From assembly GCA_023313575.1 (NCBI GenBank), contig JAJTTP010000030.1, forward strand, positions 62,001 through 126,000: a DNA stretch of 64,000 nucleotides, read 5' to 3'. How positions within the stretch are numbered: the stretch's first letter is position 1; each line of letters starts with the position of its first letter. Origin of the DNA: Eutypella sp. D-1 (Eukaryota > Ascomycota > Sordariomycetes > Xylariales > Diatrypaceae). The notes below the pieces were generated by a model. The model saw nothing but the letters and a program-made list of their open reading frames with translations, was not told the origin of the DNA and ran no database searches. A program made the translations under genes and the position numbers. Shown piece after piece: positions 18,299 through 31,300 of this stretch.

Positions 18299-21200
18299 TT
18301 ACATGACAACCTAAATAATGGACGTGACGGATCAGTAAACTTTCTAGGCTTGCAAGGGAAGGCGGATCTCGCTGAAGTGTAGAATAGATGAGAATATGGA
18401 AAGGACTTACACAATCATCTTCCCTCTTCGCACTGGGAATGCCCATCTGCTCAAATGTTGCGGGGCCCTGGCTGGCCTTGCTCGGCTTCGGCTTCGGCTC
18501 GGGCGCGGACTCTGTGGTGTTCGTGCTGAGAGTTGGACTCGCGACCGGCGGCCGCGTCACCTGGCTCGGTGGTGCACTTGAGCGACCTGGGCCGGCGTGG
18601 TCGAGGGGAGTGGGACGGTCTTTCAGGGGGGCGCCTGGTCCCTGCCCAGGTCGCCCGCCTCCGCTTGCGACTCGTCCGCCAGCGGGACCACCTTGCGGTA
18701 GTCCGCCTATGGGCATAGAATCCATGCGGGGTCCCATACCGCCGCTCATGACGGGGGCACCACCCGAGGCACGGCCGCCGGATCCGGGACGGCCGGTAGA
18801 GGTGCGCGGTCCGGGGGCATAGTCGCGTCCTGGCTGGGGGTGCGCTGGAAGCGCCGAATCCCCTGGGCGTCCATAGCCACCAGGAGCTGGGTATTGCGAT
18901 GGGCTAGGGTTGGGGTTCGGCTTCGACAGCCTGCCCTGACCGGCAGGTCCAGTCCGCCCGGGACTAGAGGGCAAACGCTGGTCGTAGCCTGCTTGTGATG
19001 GCCGCTGGTCGTACTGTGCGCCCGGGGGACGCATGTCGGGCCGTCCGGGACCGGGACCGGGACTGCCCTGGCCCTGGCGATAGCCACCCGGCATTTGCTG
19101 CTGCTGCCAGCCTGACGACGCAGGCCGGACGCGGCTGGGATCCATGCCGGCGGGAGGCATGCCGGCGGGAGGAATGCCGAGCTGGGCAGGGCGCATGCCA
19201 CCACCAGGCTGTGGGCCTGGACCGTAGCCCGCGGATTGCGATCGGATGCCGAAGGCGCTCCCAGTTCGGTCGGCGACTGGTCCGGCTGACGGCCGAGCGT
19301 TGGGATTGTACTTTGGCGATATTTGCGGTCTGCCTGCGCCCATATCATCTTCGGGGTAGGGTGCGGCTGTCATCGGCCTCGACATGTTCAGAGGAGGCGG
19401 TCTGTCATCTTCCGGGTAAGGGGCAGCCGACTTAGGACGTTCGGCAAGGTTGAGAGCGAAAGCCGGCGGGCGACCGTCGGCCATGCTTCCGTTACGTGAC
19501 GGGTCGGGGAAATCTGGTTGATCGTATCGCGGGGATGGCTGGGGGGAGACTCTTGGAGATGGCTGTCTACCCTCCGCCAATGTAGGCATCGCGCTAGGTT
19601 GTTGTCTGAACCGCTCTGGCCGCTGGCCCCGTTGAGAACCGTATTTCGACTTGATGCGCGTCATGGCGGTCGTCTCATGGTCCTCTTTCGACAGCGTCTT
19701 AGACTGCGACATGCCTTCCAGGCGCCCGACAGCATCTTTGTTCCCATGTTCTGCGGCTAGTTCGTACCATCTCTTAGCCTCGCGTAGATCCTTGTCCACG
19801 AATATTCCAATCTCGTAGTAGTAGCCCATAGCAAATTCACCCGTCGGAAGCTTGGCCTTAGCTGCCTGCTGGGCGTATTTGAAAGCGAGCTGTTCGTTCT
19901 TAGCGAACGTGGCTTCGTAGCCGAATAAGAACCATCGGCTAACACCAAGGCAGGCCTCAGGCTGTCCCTGTCTCGCCGCGAGACCATAGTAATGCAGAGA
20001 CAGCGCAGGGTTGAAATCACAGCCGAGTTGGCATAGCTCGTATGCCTGACCCATCTTCAGCTGCGCCTTGGCGAATCCAAGATAGGCCGCCTTCTCAATG
20101 TATTGCTTGGCCATGGTGACATCGTAAGGAAGTACACCATCAGGGACGCTGACGTCGGGTAGGTCTCGCGCTATGAGCATACCGTACACGAAAGCTCCCT
20201 GAGGTGCATCTTCGTCAGCATTGTCGGCGGCAGAATGAATCAGATCCAGCCCTCGAGGCAGGTCTTTCGCCTGACCGCGCTGCCCCATGAGACTGATCAT
20301 GCCCAGCCGGTATGACGCAGCAGAGTCCTTCGCAGCCAGACCTAAGTTGTAGTGCCTCATCGCGTTTTCCATGTCATTCGAGTTCTCGTACAGCATACCG
20401 ATGCGATAGTCAGCACGGCCCCATCCCTGCTGAGCGGCGAGCGTATAGCCGCTGTATGCTTCCTTCTTGTCTTGACGCCTGCCGAATTTGCCAAATTCCA
20501 CCCACTTGCTCCTGATGAAGGTGGCTTCTGGGTGGCCCTGGTCCGCTAGATAGGATACTATGTTGATGGCATCGACGCGCAGTTCATGCTCGATTTTCGG
20601 TGTCGCTGGGCGGATCGGCTCTGGGTCACCAGGTTGGCGCGCAGCCTCGAGCTCGCGGATGGCAGCTTCGGCCGCGATCTCGACGTAGGCCAGTACATCG
20701 CGGGCCCAACAAATTTGCATGTTGGGATCATTAGAATGGAGGACATGTTGGCGGCTCTCTGCCAACACGGCTTCCTTTTCGTCATCGCTGGGTGGTATGT
20801 GATCGCCCTTCACCTTAGGAAAAGGCGAGAATGATGGTAGGTCGCGCATGTCTGGCCCCCTCTTATCAAACTGTGGGCTGGCACTAGGGCCGTCGGCGGA
20901 GGCACTGTTATAACCGGAGGCAGGGCTGTAATTGATCTGTGGTGTCTGTTGATACCGATTGCCGACACCACCAACTTCAGTGTTTATAGCGCCAGGTCGA
21001 GGAGTTGTGTTGTTAAGAGGCTTTCGTTCGACTTCTCGGGCTTCTAATTCCATGCGTTGCACGCCTTGTTGCATATTCTGAGGAACTTCTGGCATCACCC
21101 TGCGTTAAGGATTGGGTAGTGTCAGCAGGTGTCAGCAAATTAGCTCTCGGGCCCCGCATAATCTCACTTCCCTGCTATGCTATGCTATGCTATGCAGCAA

Positions 21201-22965
21201 AGCAGGATTGCGACGCCTTGATTTGGGCATGGCACAAGGCAGGGTTGGGCTAATGGGGACTGCGACTGACCTCTGAGGTGAAGGGGCGATGACCTCTGGC
21301 ATGTAGTAGTCATCTACTCCGCCAGGATAGAAGGTTGCTCCGAGTTGAGGCATGTCGTCGCTTTCTTTATCTTGTGGCTTTTGCGGACCTGTATCTAATC
21401 AAACAGTAAGAAATAGAACTCGTCAGCACCAATGGTCTGAGACCAATTGATGCACCTGGTTCAGCTGCAGGCCACCGGCAACGTCAGGAGGACCCTGGGA
21501 GTACTACGTATGGCTACGTATGTATAGTGGTTGTAGCGTAGTGGTAGCGTTGCGGGGGCGTCGATGGATCGCCCTTCTCACCCCTCAGCGCTGGCTCGGG
21601 TCGTATTTTCCTCTCTTTCTCTCTTTTTCCTCCCATATACAGTCTACTCTCCGGCTCTTCCAGAATTCACCTGATCGCTTCAATCCCGGCGGAATTATAC
21701 GATAAAGCTATTAACGATTTAACGAGAAATGGCCTTTCAAAGAGACCGGCGACTACTGCCCGTGTTTTTGGTGGAGTGACTGATAGGTGTTGGCGCAATA
21801 GTGTTGTCGCTGAGGTCTAAGAAGTTTATTGTCTTCCGTGTTCGGTTGAAAGACAAGTAGTCCAGGTTGAGGTGTCCTGAAAGTCCCAAGTTTCAGGGCG
21901 AGGATTTCTTTAACAACGAGACTGATTTGGTAGAGATGCGCATGCCATAACAGCGGGCCAGCCGGTGGTAGAGGTGTGCAAGGGGGGTTCGAGGGGGTGG
22001 GCAGGCCAATGTTAAAATGGGTGGGCAGAACACTTAGTGGCCCGCCCGGGTGAGTGGGCAGCGCTACGCTGTTCTAGAAGATGACGGACTATGCCAGTGC
22101 GATGCTTTCGACCGGTAGAGTACGCGCCAACACCAAGTCCTGGTGCCTGGCAAGCCTGGTAGTTAACGGGAGATCCCCTTTGTAGTGTGGCGCAGGGCCT
22201 ACTTATTTAACTAAGTAGGCAGGGGTCCGGTTATGGCACCTTGGAAATCGATGATGGTAAGCTTATTTGTGCTAACGTCGCATTGATTTCAACACCGCAA
22301 ACCAGCGAATCTCATGGCGCAGCAAGCAGCGCCTAATCTGTTGCCGTATACGCGCATGCGTAACGAAGAAAAGCGTCATGAGCATAATGGTGAGTGCCTC
22401 TAAGACAGGAGGACAAGATGATCGGAAAAAAAGCCACATGAATATCCCGAAGGCAAGATGTATGTTTCAAGCACCTTCTACCTTTGGCGAGGAAAGAAGG
22501 GCCTGGTGGCCTCCGTACCCCGTTTGTCCCGCCCTACATGTCTCTCCTTAGCCAGCCGGCGCTGGCGTTTTCCGTTTTGTCCAAGACACCACGTGCTGCT
22601 CCTTCATCTCTTAGTATGATGAAGTTCTCGAAAGTAACCGTTCCGTCGCTATGCTTAACAGCCACAGCTCTGGTTATTATACCCTCGGCGAAATTGGCCA
22701 ACCGTATAATATAAGATTGACTCGCTGATCCTGCCCAGCGCCTGTCGGGGTATATATAGAGAGAGGAAGAAAGAGAGAGAGAGAGAGAGATGAGAAGAAA
22801 AAGAGACGAAGAGCCCCGAAAACCAATATACCGTGTCTCCGTGGCACGCTACCTGCCAGTGTCTGCAGCCGAATGGGAAGATGGGTAAGACTTACCTGTC
22901 GTGACCAAGCTCAGCGGACTGAGGGGCGGTACGTGTGGCTCGTGAGCCTGTGTTGCTGTCGCCAT
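18299..22965 (-). CDS. SKT5: Chitin synthase activator, Skt5/Chs4 family, with SEL1 repeats and CaaX box
   Basis: This protein activates and localises class IV-type chitin synthase (yeast Chs3) at the plasma membrane. Proposed exons on the minus strand: 22965-22896, 21388-21271, 21099-18411 and 18310-18299, giving 962 residues with all phases matching. The N-terminus has short proline-rich segments with FYPGGVDDYYMPEV. A block of about seven SEL1/TPR-like repeats follows (roughly residues 190-500: AAQQGWGRADYRIGMLYE, AAKDSAASYRLG, AAYLGFAKAQLKMGQAYE, AARQGQPEACLGVSRW, AAEHGNKDA). A long Pro/Gly/Arg-rich disordered tail ends PATFEQMGIPSAKREDDC. The last exon adds only VVM and stop, completing a CVVM prenylation box like the farnesylated C-terminus of yeast Chs4. 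Without the last splice the protein would gain an unrelated His-rich tail. The first intron (1,507 nt) is unusually long and the exon 1 assignment is the weakest part. Confidence 0.9.
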
Positions 22966-25900
22966 CTTGAGAGAGGATTCCGATTCGGGGTCGGGAACCC
23001 GCAAGATGCCTTCAGGTGTTTCGGGGTTCCTCTCTCCAGGTTCCAGAAAGGGCGGAGCTCTCAAAGGATATAGCAATGGGCCGGGTGGTAGGACGTGCGT
23101 GTGCTACGACGAAAAGCCTGGGCTCATGTCGAGGATTGTACTATGGGAAGATAACAGTGAAAGTTCTGTGCAGGTGGTCGATCAACGTAGTGGTTGTCTA
23201 TGTATGCAAGTTACCCAAGCGCGGAGAAAGAATATTGTTAAACTTGGTACTTAGTCCTGTGTACGTGTAAGTGTGTGTGCGTGATGTATTTACCCTAGAT
23301 CGTAAGGTTCCAGTTGTTTGTATGATGGTAGTGTGAAGTTGGTTGGTAAAGCAAACGGATTGGATGAGCTCGATCAAACTTCCAGGACGGGGCACCAGTA
23401 CCACCTTTATCTGCTTGAATTTGCTTTTTTCTTTCTTTTCCTTCTTTGCCTTTATCATTGATACATAAAGTAGGTACCTACCCAGGTATACAGAGGAAGG
23501 CGCGGATGATAATCGGATATCAGATTATCAGGACTAAAGCAGGCGCAGCTTCCACTTGCACTTGCACTTGTACTTACAAATGGGGATAAGGTTATTACGG
23601 CCTAGCCCATTCTTCTCCCTAGAGCGCTCTTTCCTTACTTACATGCAGATATGTATGTCACTATTTTCACTGTTCGAAATACCTCTACTCGGTCATCTCC
23701 AGATTCTCGGTTTCAAACATCTTGAGGTTATCCACTTCCCCTGACGGGTTTACTACTCTTCCCGATTGCCCCTTGCCCTGACTGGCTCCTTTATTACTAC
23801 ATCTCTCTCCTGTCTGCTCGCTAGGGACATCTAGGCCCTAGGGTCTTAGGAATCCCGTCACTATTATCTACCTGCCTATAGGTAACTAGCACTGTACCTG
23901 GTATTACCCCTCATATCCATAACTGTACCCTCACATTCCTCTCATAGGAAAATGGGGGTACAGCACGGTGCCTGAAATGATGTCCAGTCTGCCTGGTGGT
24001 AAGCCTACCTTACCTAAGTACTTTTATTAATCATCGACTCCGCTGGTACTAAATAGCTATAACTATAAATTTTCAATAAGTCTAAATGAGATCGGCTTGG
24101 AATATCCATATAGAGATAGCCTAGTTGCTGTCTAATTCGAAGCTATCGCCAGCCACGAGTGGCTTTAGGGGTAATCTTGGAAGTTAGGGGGGGCAATCCA
24201 GCAAGCCCAGGGTGCAACGAAAGGTGGGGCTGGCGCCTCTGGTAGGTCACAGCCTCATTCTGCTTCTATTTTCAGCTCGCGCTGGAAATTTCCATCTCGG
24301 GGGAGGGGCGCTCAGCCCGACTGGCGACCACTCCCAGGGCTAAACTCTAATAATCGCCCATCTGATCTCCCCCGTCAAGCCAGTCCAATATGTAACCCCT
24401 GCGCAGGATCTAGTCCCAACTTTGTTCGCAACCTTGTTTTGAGATGCTTGCCTGTTACCCTAAATATTGCTTTTTTTTTCTTCTTTTTTGCGGCCGTATC
24501 GATGTATCGATCTGGAATCTTCAGGGGCAAGAGATCCTCAACCGAATGTTGCTTACTAGGCAACTGGACGCCGCTTCTTACGACTGACTACCCAGGTAGG
24601 CAACAACGATGACAGGAGGGTGCTCATGTTCACTGCTGTGGATTGATACGTCAAGGACGCCGCCAGACATGTATGTATCACGATATAGTTCGCATTAGCC
24701 GCGGAGGATGATTGCGGCTCAGGTTGCGCCTACGTTTTGAACCGATTACTTGTCGTTATTATTAGCCACGCATGATAAGGAAGCATGTATATTGGCGACC
24801 AATGACAAGATCATCTTGGCCTGCCCGGGTCCGTTATTGGTGTTCGAGGCAAAGGGAGAATATTTTTCTCCTCGCACCGCATTTGCCTCACTTCTACAAG
24901 GTACAACAATCGTTGCGCTGTAAGTAACTCTGCCTGCTGCAGCTGTGCGTGATGTACCTACTTAAGTGATGGGCAGGTAGGTTCCTGGCTGACGGGACAC
25001 GTGCGCGTGCGTATGCGTGTGCATCGGGCATGGTTATTGGAGTCTCGTGGTCCATACACACGACTACACACCAGCTGTCGGACAGCATCTCTTATATCAT
25101 CGAGTAGAAGACACTTGGGTCATGTTGATTCACTCATGTGACGTAACAAGAAGATTAGTTAATAGTTGTAGGCAGGTAGAAGAGAAGCATGGCATCGTAT
25201 ATTGGATGTTTTCGCCCGTCGTCGTATTTTATTAATTTTGAGACTTTCTCATAATGCTGCAGCATGATCTAGTGTCAACATTTCGAGACAGAAAACCATC
25301 TTAACAAAAGCCGATTTGGGTGGGATAAATGGAAGATAGAAGAGATCTCGAGGCTAACATGACAGCCGTTTATGGAACTATGGGGGGTCAAGCCACATCT
25401 GCAGAGGCTGGAAGGGAAATTGGAATGGAGGCTAGAGGTGAGGCTGGGAGCTCTAGTAGCAGCAGCGGTACTAGCTCCAGCCACAATCATAATTGGAAAG
25501 AATCCTTGTTTCTGTGGCTGGGATTGTTTCGTCAGTTATTGATTGCCTTGCTCACCTTAAAGCTCCCTGCCGCTATTACCAGTGGAAGGAAACTACTACT
25601 ACAACCAATATCATCATCATCACCGTCACCAACAACATCAACAACAAGAACAACGACAACCCGACACGAAGCTCGACCTCATCCTCAATCTCGCCCCCAA
25701 CTACAATCACATCCGCATTTACAGCCACTTTTACTACCACTCCAAACCGTTTCCTCACGATCTCAGCAGCAGCCGCAGCAACAGCAGCAGCAGCACCACC
25801 TTTTGTCAATACCTGAAGACATACCTGAATGCATACCTGAATGCATAACTGAATACATAACTGAACCCGAAGAACCATCACCGCCGCCACCGCAACTACC

Positions 25901-26006
25901 ACCACGACTGCCACCACGCAAGCCGAGAACCACCGCTGCCGCCGCGGATAACGCTACAACTGCCTCTAGCACTTCCACTTCCACCTCCACCCACACAACC
26001 ACCATC
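22966..26006. other. Divergent region between SKT5 and RPN12
   Basis: About 3 kb without a supportable independent gene. It includes an open, low-complexity stretch from 25329 in frame with RPN12 (see findings), rich in Ser/Pro/Gln/His/Thr codons, and TACCTACC-type motifs near 23470. No RNA gene or transposon is recognised. Confidence 0.4.
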
Positions 26007-26960
26007 ATGTCCGCCGACCGGACCCTCCAGTCCATCATACAGAAGCTTCAGTCGAGCCCGCAGATGGCCTACAGCGAGGCCACGTCGCAGCTATCACGGG
26101 CCAAGATCCTACTCCTGAAACAGGGCGCCCTAACGCCCACCGCCAGCGCCCCCGCCGAGAAGCTCTCGCAGGCCCGCGACGTCTACGAGGCCGGCGCCCT
26201 CTTCAGCATCCGCGCGCGCGACGCCGACGGCTTCACGCGGTACGTGGCGCAGCTGCAGCCCTTCTACGAACAGCAGATCCCCCCTTCCTCGAACCCAAGC
26301 CCCGCCGCCGATTCCGAGCAGCGCAACAAGATCACCGGCCTCTACCTCCTCCTCCTCCTGACCCAGGGCCGCTACGCCGAGTTCCACAGCGAGCTGGAGT
26401 CCCTCGCCTGTCGCGAGCAGCAGCACGGCGGCGGTGTCGAGATCGAGAATGACCGCTTTCTCGGCTACCCCATCAAGCTCGAGCGGTGGCTGATGGAAGG
26501 GAGCTACGACCGCGTCTGGAGGGCCATGAAGAGCCGCGAGGTGCCGAGTGAGGAGTACGGCGTCTTCTCCGAGGTAATGCATACACTACACTTCTCTCTA
26601 CTATCTATCTATAAAAGACTAGCTGACTGACTGACTGACTGGACGAAACCCTCCCCTGTTAAATAGATCCTCACCTCGCAGATCCGCTCCGAGATCGCCT
26701 CAAGCAGCGAGCGCGCCTACCCCTCGCTACCGCTGAGCAGCACGAAGTCGCTGCTGTTCCTGGACTCCGAGGGCGCCGTCGTCGACTTCGCCCGGTCCCG
26801 CGGCTGGTCCGTCCGCGACGGCCACATCTACTTCCCCTCCGCCACCTCCGGCGCTGCGGCCGAGGGCGGTGCCGACGCCGATGACGTCGAGAAGGACTTC
26901 AGCCAGTCCGTCATCCAGAATACCCTCGGCTACGCGCGGGAGCTCGAGACCATCGTCTAA
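26007..26960 (+). CDS. RPN12: 26S proteasome regulatory subunit Rpn12 (lid)
   Basis: This is a PCI-domain subunit of the proteasome lid, the last to join during lid assembly. Exons are 26007-26573 and 26667-26960 with a 93-nt intron in phase 0, giving 286 residues, the usual size. The ATG at 26007 begins MSADRTLQSIIQKLQSSPQMAYSEA, matching the family start; the frame stays open for 226 codons upstream, but that part is low-complexity. Recognisable segments are AKILLLKQGALTP, ARDVYEAGALFSIRARDADGFTRYVAQLQPFY, GLYLLLLLTQGRYAEFHSELE, YPIKLERWLMEGSYDRVW, the PCI winged-helix part ILTSQIRSEIASSSERAYPSL with the LLFLDSEGAVVDFARSRGW strand, and an end in YARELETIV. Coding GC is high compared with the flanks. 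Confidence 0.94.
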
Positions 26961-28356
26961 GGGTCGGGGAGAGGGAGGGATGGAAGGCCGGTTTGGTTTC
27001 GGAGATCGGCTTGGGCTGGGGGGGGGGGGGGGGGGAGTAAAACCAGAATTTCAAGGAGGAACCGGGGAGGGAGCAACATAACGGGGTGGTTGGAGGCGGG
27101 GAGGGAACACGGCATCAATTAAACAAAAATAACAAGCAAGCGTGGGATTCTCCAGGGTGGGAAAATACGGCATATTAACCCCAAAGAACCGTCACAACGC
27201 AAAGTAATGAACATGAGAGGAGCATAAGAGAGGCCCGAAGGTAGTAGATACGAGATCAAACCCGGTTTACTAGCCCAGTCCGGATTTCACTCGTCTTCCT
27301 TTCTTGGAGTTCTCTGTCAGCGTATGTCTCATAAGGGGGGGGCATGCAATTGCAGTTGCAAATGACCCTCTACAGCACACACACACACACATATAGCCCT
27401 ATATGCACAGCGTCGAAGGGTATACGTGGCAGGGTAAACATGAGGCTCAACTAAACTACCTATACTCCAGGCCGGAGCAGAGCAGAGCGGAGCGGGGCGG
27501 GAAAGTTGGGCTAGGTGGTCGTCTTCTTCTATGTATTTTGCGAGAAAGGGGACGTATAGAGACGGTCGAGAGGGTAGACCGATAGACGAAGCAAAGAAAA
27601 AAAAGAAAAAAAAAACCACCATCCTATCCTATCCTATTCCCATGCTCCCCCCATCTTATCTATCTATCTTTTAATCTACGCTACCAGCTTTCGCGGAAGT
27701 TACGCCCAGGGCTGTTTTTGGCAACAAAAGAGGGAACAAAAGAAAAAAAGGGGGGGGAGGGGGTAGCGGAAATCGTAGTGATATGTGTTTCCCTTCCCTT
27801 CTTTCTTCCCTTTTTCAACCCCCCCCCCTTTCTATGCACTGCCCCTTGCCCTACTATGAGACGCGGGTACCTACTAAGATGAACGATACAGCAGGACTTG
27901 GACTTGTGTTCTTACAGCATGTAGGCAGGATAGATAGACAGACAGGCCCAGTAGAGAAACGCGAGATCATAATAGAAACAGAAGCCGTAGAAAGAAGAAG
28001 ACGAAAATCGTTTAGAACACTTTTGTTTTCAGCACGTCACCTATTTCCCCCCCTCTACACCTACCTACCTAGAACGCACCTCTATTTCATGCCCTGCACC
28101 CACTCCTCTCACCCCTTTTTGCTTTCCCGACCATCCATCCATCCACCCGACTCGCTACTCGCTACTCGTCCATCGTCCGTCATCCATCATCGCTCGCTCA
28201 CTCGCATTCCCCCACCTAAGTATAACGTGCCCTGAAAACAGGCCGAGGCAGAGAAAGAGAGCCTTAAGACTGACTGGCATACTCCGAAGACCATTTCAAG
28301 AACCGGTTTTTTAACTAAGCAGAGACGAGACGCAACGCAAACGCGACTCGACTCGT
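26961..28356. other. Convergent intergenic region between RPN12 and alpha-COP
   Basis: This is 3' flank of two genes. It contains a G tract near 27019-27035, a CA microsatellite near 27376-27391 and purine/pyrimidine-biased stretches. Open frames here (for example 27783-28235) are compositional and show no family features. Confidence 0.4.
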
Positions 28357-31300
28357 CTACGCGAACAGCTTGAGTCCGCTGCCGTGCTTGCCAACCTCGC
28401 AGACGCCGCAGACGACGCACACGGTGCCCTTGTACTTGGTGTGGTACTTGGCGCCATCGAAGGCGCACTCCTCGAGCGGCGTGCCGCTGTAGATCGGCGT
28501 GTGGCTCGCCGCGCACACCTCGAACTCCGCGAACTGGTCGTACTCGATCTCCACCGCGTCGTGCGGGTTGCGCTCGCACTGCGCCTTGGTCTTCTTGGCC
28601 TGTTCAAAAAAAGTTAGTCCGGTGTCACGTCACGTCTCATGTGTGTTGAATTGTTCTCGATGCCAGGAGGGGGTTACGGTAAGACTTACAGCCTCCAAGA
28701 ATCGGGCGGCCCCGCCGTTCGCTAGGATCCGGTTGGCGAAACTGAGCGCTGAGCTGTAGTTCTTGCTCCGGAACGACAGATTCATCGCATTTAGCAGGGC
28801 AAGCTGCCGGTGGGGGACCTCAATCTTCGGGATGGTGAAATACGCCGAGAGCTCGAGGCTCCGCTTGAGCAACTCCGGATTGCCATTTACAGTCTCGGCC
28901 GTGCCCAGCTGCCTCCGGGCTAGCTCAATCGACATGGCCACCGTGTATTCACTGGCCGAAGTGATGAGCTTCTTCGCCTCCGCGACCTCGGTTTCGCTGG
29001 ATACTGCGTTGACGAGGATGGCGTGTAAGATGCCCTTGAAGATCCGTACACCGTCCTCCAATCTGTTCGCCTTCATCGAATCGTAGCCCTTCTGCAGGTC
29101 ATTGGAGGCTAGGTACTCGAGGTCGCGGGGGATGATGGGGAGGACCTTCCTGAGGTCCGGCTCATCCAGCGTCCGCCGGACGTAGTTCAGGAGCGGCGGC
29201 AGGCCGGCAGATGCGGGCAGGTAGGTCTTGGAGGCCGAGTAGATTTCTAGGAAGCGAGGCTTAAGGGGTTCGAAATTGACGGCTCCCACCTGCCTATTCA
29301 ACAGATTCATGGCCGACTCAAACGAGCCGCCGGCCACGTGATCAGCTGCTAAGGGTGAGTTGCGAGCCCACAAATCAGCTTCGCTGCTGCCGGCACCTCC
29401 CGCATCAGTGCTCTCGACATTGACGAAATCACTTTCAGCTTCGGGGACAATATCCTCGCCGAGATCCCACCCAGCTACATCCTCGTCGTCATCATCGTCT
29501 AGAGCAGCAGCACGCTTGCCAGTCGCTTCATCTGCCTCGTCCTCATCGGCGCCGAATCCGTTTGCGGCTGCGGGCTCGTCATCGAGATTCAGCCCTTCTA
29601 ACTGACCAGCGAGCGCCTTTTCGAAGAAAGATTGAGATGTGGCCTTGGTAGGCCAGTTTGCCTTGTGAGTGGGCACAATAGGCCTTGGTGGACTGAGAGG
29701 CTCCCCGAAACTGGGCAGGTTCACCTGGTCCTCCGTAACGCCAGTAGCCTCCAGGATGGACTGGCACTCCTCCTCAAGCCCGTGAGCCTTAGCGGTTAGA
29801 TAAGCCAAAGGATCTATAAATAGTTAGCTAGCGTCGATGGCACGATTCTTGGACAACTTACATAAGTCTATCTCCTTAAACATCTGTACTCTATCATCCA
29901 CCTCACCTAGATACAGAGCATTCTGGAACCTGGCGGTGAAATCACCTCTGTGCTCTGCGATTTTGGCCATTCTTGCCAACTTGGAGTGGTCGCCCGTTGC
30001 AAGGTACAGGAAAGAGAGTTTGTCGAACTGCTTGAGCTTCTGGTAGGCCATCTCGACGACCTGGTGGTTTCCGTGTGCGAGCGCTTCTGCGCCCAATCTC
30101 GCCCAGAGCTTAGGCCGGTCAAGCTCCTTAGCCGTTTCGACGGCCACGTCGAGGTTTCCACATTCAATGGCCAACTCGAACCGGGTCGCCGGATCTTGGA
30201 CGAATTGTAATGCGATCTCGGGGTACCCCTTCTTCTGCAAATATGAAATGATTGATTGACCGACAAGACTGGACGTGCGGATAATATGAAGCATCTCTTC
30301 ATAATTTCGTTTGACCAAAGACAGTTTAAATCGGTACTCTGTGGGGTCAATGTTGAGAATCTTCGGCTTGGCGGCACGGTCAAGACAGTAAACGTTTCGA
30401 CCCTTGACCCTCACCAGGTAGACCGTCTGATCGAGAGTCCTGACAATACCGTTGTCACCATTCATCAAGGTATACTTGATATGGTTCAGGGTAGAGTACA
30501 GTAGGACACCGGCGTCATCCCAGGTTGCGCTCTTGATCCGGATGGTCTCATGGAGGGTGCTGACTTGCTCCAGAGTCTTAGTGACAATGGTAACGTTGTG
30601 CTTGCTCAAGAGCGCTGCGTGAAGACCATCATTGGACCAGACGACGTATTTGACGCCATTCACAGCAAGTTCAGCAATGCTCTTCTTCTGCTGGATATCG
30701 TACAGGTGGACAGCAGTAGGAGTAATGATCAGGAGGTTACCGGTTCCACCGAAATAGATATCGGTGGTTCCAATCGGTGGCTTGAATGACCTGGCGGTGT
30801 TGTTGGACAAATCCTTGATGTCGACAGTTTGCGACGCAGCGTTGAGGACGGCGAATCGATTCCGAGCAACGAATATCGCGGAGTTGCCCTGACCGCGCTT
30901 GGAGTCGGTCACATCCAGGGCACCTGACCCGTCACGAGGAAGACTGATGAGCTCATAGGAGCCACCGTCAGCGGGAGAGGTGACAAGGATGGATCGCTCG
31001 GCGGGGTTGTACGATAAGGTTCGCGGGGGGATCCAGGGGCTGCCCAATCGCTTCAGTGACAGCAGAGTCGGGCTCTCAGTATTCTTCTGGAAATCGAACG
31101 AACGGACGTGCTTCTCCTTAGTGATGAAGAAGAGCGAGTTCTGGTGAACGGTGGAGGCTGGGCGCTCTCTCTCGAGCTTGAAAACCATGACACCATTGTC
31201 GTGGCCAGCAGCGAACAGGTTGATCTCGGGATGCGCCGCAATAACCCAGAACCGATCGTTTTCCCTCTTGAACGACTGGACAGCAGTGCGCTTCTGCAAG

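Noticed and set aside
27783..28235. 150-codon open frame downstream of RPN12
   Set aside because: Composition-driven (C/T-rich), no domain, and located in convergent 3' flank.
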